A DNA stretch of 64,000 bases from Clostridia bacterium (GTDB lineage: Bacteria; Bacillota; Clostridia; Oscillospirales; CAG-272). Positions 7,601 to 13,785 of the stretch are shown one piece after another. Under the pieces are notes generated by a model. The model was not told the origin of the DNA. It did no database searches and was given only the letters and a program-made list of their open reading frames with translations. A program made the position numbers and the translations under genes. The stretch spans positions 1 through 64,000 of the forward strand of contig JAFTVG010000016.1 in assembly GCA_017465885.1 (NCBI GenBank), in the 5' to 3' direction. Numbering within the stretch: position 1 is the first letter of the stretch; each line of letters opens with the position of its first letter.

Positions 7601-7634
7601 ATTATAACACAAAAAACACTCAAATGCAACACTC

Positions 7635-7704
7635 TACACTATAATAAATAAAAATTTACAAATATTTAGAGAATTTCTCTTGACAATCGTTGCGTTATAG
7701 TGTA
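7635..7704. promoter_or_regulatory. Widely spaced inverted repeat overlapping the integrase promoter
   Basis: TACACTATAA (7635-7644) and TTATAGTGTA (7695-7704) are perfect 10-bp complements. The right arm covers the start of the -10 of the integrase promoter. A repressor bound to both arms could loop the DNA and silence integrase. Confidence 0.5.
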
Positions 7705-7708
7705 TAAT
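7680..7708 (+). promoter_or_regulatory. Sigma-A promoter of the integrase operon
   Basis: TTGACA (7680-7685), 17 bp, TATAAT (7703-7708), a perfect consensus. It drives the integrase, whose AAAGGAG ribosome binding site lies at about 7727-7733. Confidence 0.85.
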
Positions 7709-7741
7709 TAAACCATAGCAAAACGAAAGGAGCGTTTTAAG

Positions 7742-9010
7742 ATGGCATCATACAGCCCGAGAAAAGATAAAAACGGACAAATAATCAGTTATCAAATAAA
7801 AGTTACTCGTGGCAGGGATAAGTTGACCGGGAAACAGTTGACACCATTTACTAAGACATACATACCGCCTGAGGGATGGAGCAAGAAAGCCGTTGAGAGG
7901 GATTTGATTAAGGTTATGGGCGAATTTGAGGCGGCGTGTAAGCGTGGGGAGGTTTTGACAAAAGAGCAAGAGCGAGAGAAAGCCTTGAGGGAGATCGAGG
8001 AGAAAAAACGCTTACAAGCGGAGGCAGAGCGTAAGCCCACGTTCAATAGGTACATTGATATTTTTATGAGGGAAAAATCAGCCTCATTTGCTCCCGGTAC
8101 GCTTGAAAATTATCGCAATGTTTTGAAAAAGGCATCAGTTGTTTTCGGTGATCTGAAAATGGAGGAGATTGATTTCCTCAGGGTCAAGCAATATATCATT
8201 GATTTGCAGAATAATGGTACTAACGATTTTAACGGAAAGCCTCTTGCACATAAGACGATCATTAAGCATTATATCGTATTACACGCTCTCTTTGAAAATG
8301 CCGTTGAAAATGAGGTTATCCCCTTTAGCCCTATGCAAAATATGAAACGCCCTAAACCACGCAAAGACGAGGTAAGCAAAGAGGCGGTTGTCTATACCGA
8401 AAAGGAAATACAGTATATAATAGAGTGCCTAAATCAAGAGCCTTTGAAATGGAAAGCCCTGATAATGTTCGCTATTGACAGCGGTTGCCGCCGAGGTGAA
8501 ATTATCGGGCTAAAATGGGAGGAAGTCGATTTTAGAACAGGCAGAGTAAATATTTGCCGTAATGCTCAATATACAGCCGGGAAAGGTACATATATCAGCA
8601 CACCCAAGAGCCGCAAGAACAGAGTTATCTATTTGAATCGCCCTGTATTAGCGGTACTGTCAGAGTGGAAACGCCAACAGGCACTTTTACATTTTAGTCA
8701 GCGAATCCCCAATAATGGCTTTTGTTTCACTCAGGACAATGGACAAATGATGAATCCTCAAGCCCCCACCTCCTATTTGAGTAGGTTTGGCAAAAAGTAC
8801 AATTTGCCCGGTATTCACCCACACGCTTTACGCCACACGATGGCTACGCTCAGCATTGCTAACGGTGCAGACATTGTAAGCATTAGCGAGAAATTAGGAC
8901 ACGCAGAGCCATCAATCACGTTAAACGTTTATAGCCACGCTAATGAGGAGGCTCAACAGCGAGCCAATGAAGTTTTGGCAGATGCCATATACAATAGAAA
9001 ACAGGCATAG
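7742..9010 (+). CDS. int: Tyrosine-family site-specific integrase
   Basis: A 422-residue phage-type integrase. Residues ~1-70 form the arm-binding AP2-like domain. A central SAM-like core-binding domain spans ~100-205, and the catalytic domain follows. Catalytic residues visible: Arg250 in SGCRRGE, the HALRH box with His361 and Arg364, His387 in KLGHAEPS and the nucleophile Tyr397 in NVYSHA. It would catalyse integration and excision at the 13-bp core shared with rpsI. Length and domain order are normal for Tn916/phage integrases, and the gene looks intact. It is followed by three short ORFs and a terminator. Confidence 0.95.
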   Translation: MASYSPRKDKNGQIISYQIKVTRGRDKLTGKQLTPFTKTYIPPEGWSKKAVERDLIKVMGEFEAACKRGEVLTKEQEREKALREIEEKKRLQAEAERKPTFNRYIDIFMREKSASFAPGTLENYRNVLKKASVVFGDLKMEEIDFLRVKQYIIDLQNNGTNDFNGKPLAHKTIIKHYIVLHALFENAVENEVIPFSPMQNMKRPKPRKDEVSKEAVVYTEKEIQYIIECLNQEPLKWKALIMFAIDSGCRRGEIIGLKWEEVDFRTGRVNICRNAQYTAGKGTYISTPKSRKNRVIYLNRPVLAVLSEWKRQQALLHFSQRIPNNGFCFTQDNGQMMNPQAPTSYLSRFGKKYNLPGIHPHALRHTMATLSIANGADIVSISEKLGHAEPSITLNVYSHANEEAQQRANEVLADAIYNRKQA

Positions 9011-9018
9011 AGGGTAAT

Positions 9019-9150
9019 ATGAGCAGTATCGCCAATGAACAAAAGACACTTGATAGTGTCAAGGAACATCCTCTATCCGAAACAGCGACACATTACAGTC
9101 AATATCAGTATAACAAAATTTTTGATACAGGAAACAAGATGGGAGGTTAA
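9019..9150 (+). CDS. Mini-ORF downstream of integrase (43 aa)
   Basis: An open frame of 43 codons starting with ATG 8 bases after the integrase stop, with GAGGG just upstream. The product is polar with several Tyr and Gln and no hydrophobic segment. Spacing and ribosome binding site support it as a co-transcribed gene; the function is unknown. Confidence 0.45.
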   Translation: MSSIANEQKTLDSVKEHPLSETATHYSQYQYNKIFDTGNKMGG

Positions 9151-9156
9151 AACAGT

Positions 9157-9333
9157 ATGAAACATTTGGAGGAACAGGCATTACACCTAAAGCAGTTATT
9201 AAAGGTATTGTCTGCAACAGATCCCGAAAACGAAACAGCACTACAGGAAATGCCCGGAGCGTTGACGATCGCCGCCGAATTAGCAGAGCGGTTATATTGT
9301 GCCATCGTTGATGGAGAAAGCGAGGAAAAATAA
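9157..9333 (+). CDS. Small acidic helical protein downstream of integrase (58 aa)
   Basis: A 58-codon frame preceded by GGGAGG at good spacing and starting 6 bases after the previous stop. The product is acidic and helical (EEQALHLKQLLKVL at the start, AAELAERLYCAI near the end). No family is recognised. Its stop overlaps the next start by one base. Confidence 0.5.
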   Translation: MKHLEEQALHLKQLLKVLSATDPENETALQEMPGALTIAAELAERLYCAIVDGESEEK

Positions 9334-9404
9334 TGTTTTGGATTTTATGTATTATAGTCATTCCTTTTGTGGTATTGGCTGAGTTAGTCAAGAGAACGAA
9401 ATAA
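9333..9404 (+). CDS. Single-helix membrane micropeptide (23 aa)
   Basis: A 23-codon frame whose ATG shares the last A of the preceding stop codon (TAATG), with GAGG upstream. The product is one hydrophobic helix ending in a basic KRTK tail, as in small membrane regulators or type I toxins. A terminator follows 5 bases later. The call rests on position and composition. Confidence 0.4.
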   Translation: MFWILCIIVIPFVVLAELVKRTK

Positions 9405-9409
9405 ACAAG

Positions 9410-9445
9410 ATAACGCCCGGTGTAATAGCCGAGCGTTATTTTTAT
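9410..9445 (+). terminator. Intrinsic terminator of the integrase operon
   Basis: ATAACGCCCGG (9410-9420) and CCGAGCGTTAT (9429-9439) form a stem with one mismatch, followed by a T-rich tract. Confidence 0.75.
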
Positions 9446-9887
9446 TTGTATAAGGTGGTTAAGGTTGGACTTTTGAGTCTGTTTTCCGTCTAAAAGGATT
9501 TTATATGGAATTTTCACATTTTTTATATTTGGTTTTGAATTAGATTATTTTGAGCAAATATTTTTTTCACCCCTGTTTTTTCAAGGAAAAACAAAGCGGC
9601 TCAGAGCGCAGGAAAAATCACCAATACTCACGCTCTCCGATCGGAACGGTACTGATTGAGTGGCGATGGCACTACAGAGGTACTGAGGTTATGTACCATT
9701 TTTTGCCTGTTGCATCGTTGTGTATTTGCTCATATTAGAGCGTATTTTATTCAAATTATAGTACGGTACTGTTGGTACTGCTTTTGAGAGCATAGGACAT
9801 ATATATTTTTACACAAACACAGCTTGAGAGCCGTATTCCGCTATGCCTGTTGATTTTTTGTTGATTTTTCGCCCTATCAAAGCAAAA
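9446..9887. repeat. Right-end repeats, candidate arm sites; no gene
   Basis: No supported gene. GGTACT (inverse of the AGTACC seen at the left end) occurs at 9648, 9679, 9765 and 9774. TGTTGATTT occurs at 9848-9856 and 9859-9867 with the same 11-bp period as at the left end. These are likely integrase or excisionase arm sites. Confidence 0.6.
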
Positions 9888-9934
9888 GAAAAAGCCTGTA
9901 AATGCCCGAAAACCGAGCAAATACAAGGCTTTTT
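9888..9934 (-). terminator. Element-borne replacement terminator for rpsI
   Basis: On the minus strand AAAAAGCCT...GCTCGG, loop TTTT, then CGGGCATTTACAGGCTTTTT forms a long stem with two internal mismatches followed by T-rich sequence. It sits only 13 bases beyond the rpsI stop, inside the element, and takes the place of the terminator displaced to 1314-1342. Confidence 0.75.
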
Positions 9935-9946
9935 GTTTGTTTGTAA

Positions 9947-9959
9947 TTATCTCTTCGAG
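9947..9959. other. Attachment site attR, within rpsI 3' end
   Basis: TTATCTCTTCGAG, identical to attL. On the minus strand it encodes the last Ser-Lys-Arg codons and the TAA stop of rpsI. Confidence 0.8.
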
Positions 9960-10351
9960 AACTGAGGTGCACGACGAGCAGCCTTCAGACCGTACTTCTT
10001 TCTTTCCTTCATTCTGGGGTCACGAGTCAGGAATCCTGCCTTCTTCAGAGCGGGACGAAGGGTCTCGTCGCTCTTGATGAGGGCTCTTGCAACGCCGTGA
10101 CGGATTGCGCCTGCCTGACCGGAGATACCGCCGCCGTTTACAAGGCAGATGATATCGAACTTGCCGGTGGTGTGGGTCACACCGAAGGGCTGGTTTACGA
10201 TCAGCTTCAGGGTCTCAAGACCGAAGTAATTGTCAATGTCTCTGCCGTTGATGGTGATCTTGCCGGTACCGGGAACAAGACGTACTCTTGCAACCGAACT
10301 CTTTCTTCTGCCCGTTCCGTAGAAATAGGGCTTAGCACTGGTATAAGTCAT
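9947..10351 (-). CDS. rpsI: 30S ribosomal protein S9
   Basis: A 134-residue uS9. It has the family start [17 protein letters not shown], the central [19 protein letters not shown] segment and the basic C-terminal tail ending QFSKR that reaches the decoding site. Length is normal. It is co-transcribed with rplM from the promoter at 10860-10888. The last codons are the integration target of the element; the coding sequence is intact after integration. Confidence 0.98.
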   Translation of the reverse strand: MTYTSAKPYFYGTGRRKSSVARVRLVPGTGKITINGRDIDNYFGLETLKLIVNQPFGVTHTTGKFDIICLVNGGGISGQAGAIRHGVARALIKSDETLRPALKKAGFLTRDPRMKERKKYGLKAARRAPQFSKR

Positions 10352-10368
10352 TGTCGTTTACTCCTTTC

Positions 10369-10797
10369 TTAGCCTTCGTATGCAACGGGCTTCTGAGCCT
10401 GCTGGTTGTGCTCGGGACCTGCGTAGACCTTCAGACGGGTCAGGCTCTTTGCGCCGATGGTGTTCTTGGGCAGCATGCCCTTCACAGCCATTTCAAGCAC
10501 CTTCTCGGGCTTGTCTTCCATCAGCTGCTTTGCGGTAACGCTCTTCAGACCGCCGATGTAGCCGGAGTGGTGGTAGTAGACCTTCTGAGTCAGCTTCTTG
10601 CCGGTGAAGATCGCCTTTTCTGCATTGATGATGATCACGAATTCGCCGCAGTCAGCGTGGGGGGTGAATTCGGGTCTGTGCTTGCCTCTTAAAATGTTGG
10701 CAGCGAGAACAGCGGTCTTGCCGACGGGCTTGCCTGCCGCGTCCAGAACGTACCACTTGCGCTCGATGGTTTCTGCCTTAGCCATATAGGTAGACAT
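10369..10797 (-). CDS. rplM: 50S ribosomal protein L13
   Basis: A 142-residue uL13 with family signatures ERKWYVLDAAGKPVGKTA, HRPEFTPHADCGEFVIIINAE and GMLPKNTIG. GGAGG precedes the ATG at 10797. It lies 17 bases upstream of rpsI, the usual bacterial rplM-rpsI pair. No L13-type leader structure is evident in the 60-nt 5' region. Confidence 0.98.
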   Translation of the reverse strand: MSTYMAKAETIERKWYVLDAAGKPVGKTAVLAANILRGKHRPEFTPHADCGEFVIIINAEKAIFTGKKLTQKVYYHHSGYIGGLKSVTAKQLMEDKPEKVLEMAVKGMLPKNTIGAKSLTRLKVYAGPEHNQQAQKPVAYEG

Positions 10798-10859
10798 TTC
10801 GGGATTCCTCCGTTATTTTTCTTCTTCGTATTTTTTGTCTTGTTTTTGACAGCCTGCAT

Positions 10860-10888
10860 ATTATAGCACGCCGACCCCCGTTTGTCAA
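10860..10888 (-). promoter_or_regulatory. Sigma-A promoter of rplM-rpsI
   Basis: On the minus strand TTGACA (10888-10883), a 17-bp spacer and TATAAT (10865-10860). Both hexamers match consensus, as expected for a ribosomal protein operon. Confidence 0.85.
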
Positions 10889-11120
10889 CAGTATTTTTCA
10901 AAAAAATCTCAAAAAATCGGTTTACACCTTTACTATCTCTTGAAATCTTGCAAAATCTCGTTTTTTCTCGTTTTTTCTCTTTTTGCAATTTTCAAATGAT
11001 CCTTGTTTTTTGGGGGAAAGACACTCTTTTTCGCCCTTTTTTAAGGCGACTTTACAAAAAATCTTCCCCCGTACCCAAGCACGGGGGAAGGGAATATCTT
11101 TAAAAAAGCAAGCCGTTTTA

Positions 11121-12023
11121 TCAGCCGTTGATAATGCCCTCGGTCACCTTTTCGGTGGGGGCGTTGGTCAGCTTTCCGCCTGCCGACGCGGTGATCTTAC
11201 CGCCCGAAACGGTCAGTACGGTCGCCGCCTGCAGGCAGTCATCGCCCGCGGTCAGGGTCAGCTCGCCGCCCTCAACGGTGACGTAGCCCTTGCCCTCTTC
11301 CACCTCTTCGCTTGCCTTGATGGCGTCATTTCCTGCCTTTACGGTGATCTTGCCGCTTGAAACGGTCACGCTCTCCTTGCCGCGGATGCCGGTGTTATAG
11401 GCTTCCAGGGTCAGGGTCACTTCCTTGATCTTGATGTCGTTCTTGCTGGAGATGCCGTTGTTGTAAAGGGCGGTGACCTTCAGGCTGCCGCTTCCGCGGA
11501 TGGTCAGGTCGTCGTCGGAATAAATGGCGGCGTTGGGACCGTCAACTGCTGCGGAGGCAGGGTAGTCCACGCCGTCCTTCAAGTGGTTGGTGGTGCCTTC
11601 CTTTGCGGTGAGGAAGAGCTTGTCTGCGCTGTCGCAGAAGATCACGGGACCCACGGGATTGGTCAGCTCCACACCCGCAAGGATCAGCTCCACCTGCTCG
11701 CTCTTGTCAACGTTGACAACGATGCCGCAGGTCTCGCTCTTGCCCGTTAATTCGTAGCTTCCCGCCTTGGTGATGGTCAGAATGCCGTTTTCAAAGGTGG
11801 CACCGGTGGAGCCCACGTCCACGCTGCCGCCGTTGAAGGTGATGGCACCTGCGGGCAGATCGGGGTTGGGGTCGGTGACGGACTCGCCGGGAATGCTTTC
11901 GGGCGTGCTTTCGCCGGGAGCTGCTTTATCGTCGGTGGTGCCCTTGCTCGTGCATGCGCAGACCGTGAGGATCAGGGCAAAGACCAAGCATAGCAGGGAA
12001 AAGAAAGAGATAGAACGCTTCAT
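11121..12023 (-). CDS. Cthe_2159-family carbohydrate-binding-type lipoprotein
   Basis: A 300-residue secreted protein. The N-terminus is a signal peptide with a cysteine pair VCAC that can serve as a lipobox. A Thr/Ser/Pro-rich linker covers ~25-55. From ~60 on there is a repetitive beta-helix-like pattern (GSYELTGKSETCGIVVNV, GPNAAIYSDDDLTIRGSGSL, NDAIKASEEVE, GDDCLQAATVLTVSGGKI) typical of the Cthe_2159/DUF4353 family, some members of which bind polysaccharides such as pectin. It is shorter than many relatives, which carry further repeats. It is monocistronic. Surface carbohydrate binding is inferred from the family. Confidence 0.8.
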   Translation of the reverse strand: MKRSISFFSLLCLVFALILTVCACTSKGTTDDKAAPGESTPESIPGESVTDPNPDLPAGAITFNGGSVDVGSTGATFENGILTITKAGSYELTGKSETCGIVVNVDKSEQVELILAGVELTNPVGPVIFCDSADKLFLTAKEGTTNHLKDGVDYPASAAVDGPNAAIYSDDDLTIRGSGSLKVTALYNNGISSKNDIKIKEVTLTLEAYNTGIRGKESVTVSSGKITVKAGNDAIKASEEVEEGKGYVTVEGGELTLTAGDDCLQAATVLTVSGGKITASAGGKLTNAPTEKVTEGIING

Positions 12024-12134
12024 AATCAGTATTTCCTTTCGGTGATTGCGGCAAAGGGCCGCTTACGTAGACAGTATAACATATCTATGTGAATACTTTG
12101 TGAACATACGGCAAAAAAGGGAAGGTTTTTCTGC

Positions 12135-12228
12135 GACGAAACGCTTTTCGTCGTTTTGACGAAATGAAGCCGAAGAGAGCGGCGAAAGCCGCTCAATATT
12201 TTTTTAAAAAACAAGAAAAAATTTCGTC
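12135..12228. repeat. Four GACGAAA/TTTCGTC motifs in a divergent intergenic region
   Basis: GACGAAA at 12135 and 12158 and its complement TTTCGTC at 12146 and 12222. The first two form a perfect hairpin CGACGAAA-CGCT-TTTCGTCG. They lie between the lipoprotein gene and hpf and may be regulator sites. Confidence 0.4.
12177..12205 (+). terminator. GNRA-loop terminator with no gene before it
   Basis: GAGCGGC-GAAA-GCCGCTC (12177-12194) is followed by AATATTTTTTT. It points along the plus strand, but the upstream gene is on the minus strand. It may end a short non-coding transcript starting between 12024 and 12170, or insulate hpf. Confidence 0.55.
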
Positions 12229-12255
12229 AAATCCCTTTATTTTTATATAAATATA

Positions 12256-12264
12256 TGATATAAT
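12256..12264 (+). promoter_or_regulatory. Extended -10 promoter of hpf
   Basis: TGATATAAT is an extended -10 element. The -35 position holds only TTTATT, a poor match, so the extended -10 or an alternative sigma factor may matter. The transcript would have an ~80-nt leader. Confidence 0.45.
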
Positions 12265-12343
12265 ATATGTACGGAAAGGGTGGAGCGAAAAGCACCGGCA
12301 GACCCTCCGTCCGATCCGAATTCACTTGTAAGGTGGGATCTCA

Positions 12344-12871
12344 ATGAAAATCACATACGCATCGAAACGACAGGACGTGACTTCCGATTTCGTGGCAGCG
12401 GCAGAGCGTAAGCTGAAGAAGTTTGACAGATTCTTCAAGGAAGACGCAACGGCGCTGATCAAAACCGACAAGAAGAAAAACGGGGAAAGCGTGGAGCTGA
12501 CCATTTCTTGCGGCGGAACGCTCTACCGTTCCGAAAAGCGCGCAGAGACCATGAACAACGCGCTGGATGAGACCATCGAGGCGATCCTTCGCCAGATCCG
12601 AAAGAACAAGACCCGTCTTGAAAAGAAGCTGAAGGAGGGGGCGTTTGTGCCCGTACCCGAGGAGGATGCGGCCGAGGAGGTGGAGGAGCACCCCGAGTTC
12701 AAGGTGCGCACCAAGTCCTTCCCCGTGAAGCCCATGTCCACCGAGGACGCCATTTTGCAGATGCTTCTCTTAGAGCACGACTTTTTCCTCTTCTGCAATC
12801 CCGACACGGGAGCGCTGAACGTGGTTTACCGCAGAGCAGACGGTGATTACGGTTTGATCGTGCCCGACTGA
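12344..12871 (+). CDS. hpf: Ribosome hibernation promoting factor, long form
   Basis: A 175-residue HPF/RaiA-family protein. Residues ~1-95 form the S30AE domain that binds the 30S decoding region (start MKITYASKRQDVTSDF, then KFDRFFKED). After an acidic linker (~100-120) comes the C-terminal dimerisation domain KSFPVKPMSTEDAILQM through ALNVVYRRADGDYGLI. The long form joins two ribosomes into inactive 100S dimers in stationary phase. AGGTGGG precedes the start. It is monocistronic and ends in a strong terminator. Confidence 0.95.
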   Translation: MKITYASKRQDVTSDFVAAAERKLKKFDRFFKEDATALIKTDKKKNGESVELTISCGGTLYRSEKRAETMNNALDETIEAILRQIRKNKTRLEKKLKEGAFVPVPEEDAAEEVEEHPEFKVRTKSFPVKPMSTEDAILQMLLLEHDFFLFCNPDTGALNVVYRRADGDYGLIVPD

Positions 12872-12915
12872 CGTCTTGGCGGAAGATGCCTTTGAAGAAA
12901 CGAGAATAAATGCCC

Positions 12916-12959
12916 GGTGGGGCAGAGCCGAAATGCTTCGGCTCTGCCCCACCTTTTTT
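12916..12959 (+). terminator. Terminator of hpf
   Basis: A perfect 17-bp stem GGTGGGGCAGAGCCGAA / TTCGGCTCTGCCCCACC with a 4-base loop and six T. Confidence 0.9.
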
Positions 12960-13012
12960 GTTTTAGAACGAATTTGTGCAGTTTGCCCACTGAAAGAGAA
13001 TAAAAAAAATGG

Positions 13013-13059
13013 TTTTTGTCGAAAAAGGTATTGCTTTTTTGTCGAAAAAGGTGTAAAAT
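13013..13059 (+). promoter_or_regulatory. xpt promoter with tandem 17-bp repeat
   Basis: TTTTTGTCGAAAAAGGT occurs at 13013-13029 and 13036-13052. The repeat core TTTTT-GTCG-AAAAA is nearly palindromic. A promoter TTGCTT (13031-13036), 17 bp, TAAAAT (13054-13059) overlaps the second copy. This suggests an operator for a purine-responsive regulator. No guanine riboswitch is seen. Confidence 0.45.
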
Positions 13060-13136
13060 AAGGACGATTTTTTTTATTCTTTTTTATTTTACATTTTCGC
13101 TTTTCCTTGGAGGGCGGAAATGATGCGGAGGATCTT

Positions 13137-13724
13137 ATGGAAGCCTTGGAACGGAAAATTCTGGAGTGCGGCACGGTGGCACCCGGCAACGTGTTGAAGG
13201 TCAACAGCTTTCTCAATCATCAGCTCGACGTGGCGTTTCTTTGCGAGATGGGTAAGGAGTTTCACCGCCTGTTTGAAAAAGAGGGCGTCAACAAGATCCT
13301 GACCATCGAGGCCTCGGGCATCGGCATTGCCTGCCTGACGGCACAGTATTTCGGCTGCAACGTGGTCTTTGCCAAGAAGAGCAGATCCAGCAATATCAGC
13401 AACGATCTGTATACCGCAAAGTCCTATTCCTACACCCACGGCACGGCAAACGACGTGATCGTGAGCAAGATCTTTTTAAACCCCGGCGACAGAGTTCTGA
13501 TCATCGACGACTTCCTTGCCCACGGCTCGGCGCTTCTTGCCCTTATTGACATCGTGGAGCAGGCGGGGGCGACCGTGGTGGGCGCAGGTATCGCAATTGA
13601 GAAGGCGTACCAGGACGGCGGCAGGATCGTGCGCGAAAAGGGCTACAGAGTGGAGTCCCTTGCCCGCGTGGCATCCATGAGCGTGGAAGAGGGTGTGAAG
13701 TTCGTCCGCGACGAGGCTCTTTGA
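13137..13724 (+). CDS. xpt: Xanthine phosphoribosyltransferase
   Basis: A 195-residue type I PRTase that converts xanthine and PRPP to XMP in purine salvage. It aligns with Bacillus Xpt through KVNSFLNHQLD, the PRPP-binding motif VLIIDDFLAHGSALLAL (~residues 122-138) and GYRVESLARVASM. The start at 13137 is chosen because GGAGG lies 5 bases upstream and MEALERKI matches family N-termini. It is followed 61 bases later by the nucleoside ABC importer genes, which would supply its substrate. Confidence 0.93.
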   Translation: MEALERKILECGTVAPGNVLKVNSFLNHQLDVAFLCEMGKEFHRLFEKEGVNKILTIEASGIGIACLTAQYFGCNVVFAKKSRSSNISNDLYTAKSYSYTHGTANDVIVSKIFLNPGDRVLIIDDFLAHGSALLALIDIVEQAGATVVGAGIAIEKAYQDGGRIVREKGYRVESLARVASMSVEEGVKFVRDEAL

Positions 13725-13785
13725 TCTGATACATACGGAAACACCGTTTGTATATAAACATTTTTATTTTTGGAGGAACACAACT

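Larger units (their letters stand above)
1362..9959. mobile_element. Integrated element at the 3' end of rpsI, phage-satellite-like
   Basis: The element is bounded by the 13-bp direct repeat TTATCTCTTCGAG. It spans about 8.6 kb and is visibly more AT-rich than the host genes. Contents in order: small basic protein, excisionase-like protein, DUF927-like ATPase, small-terminase-like protein, a short protein, two related coiled-coil proteins, then on the opposite strand a membrane protein and an XRE repressor, then the integrase and three mini-ORFs. I see no relaxase, coupling protein, capsid, tail, holin or endolysin gene. Integrase plus xis, a replication-type ATPase, a packaging-type gene and a divergent repressor is the content expected of phage-inducible chromosomal islands. 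The gene order differs from SaPI-type islands, and the packaging call is the weak point. A minimal integrative plasmid-like element is the main alternative. Confidence 0.75.

Noticed and set aside
10798-10859. Ribosomal protein L13 leader
   Set aside because: The 5' region is only ~60 nt, T-rich, and shows no L13-leader stem.
12960-13136. Guanine riboswitch upstream of xpt
   Set aside because: The conserved loop sequences and three-stem layout were not found.
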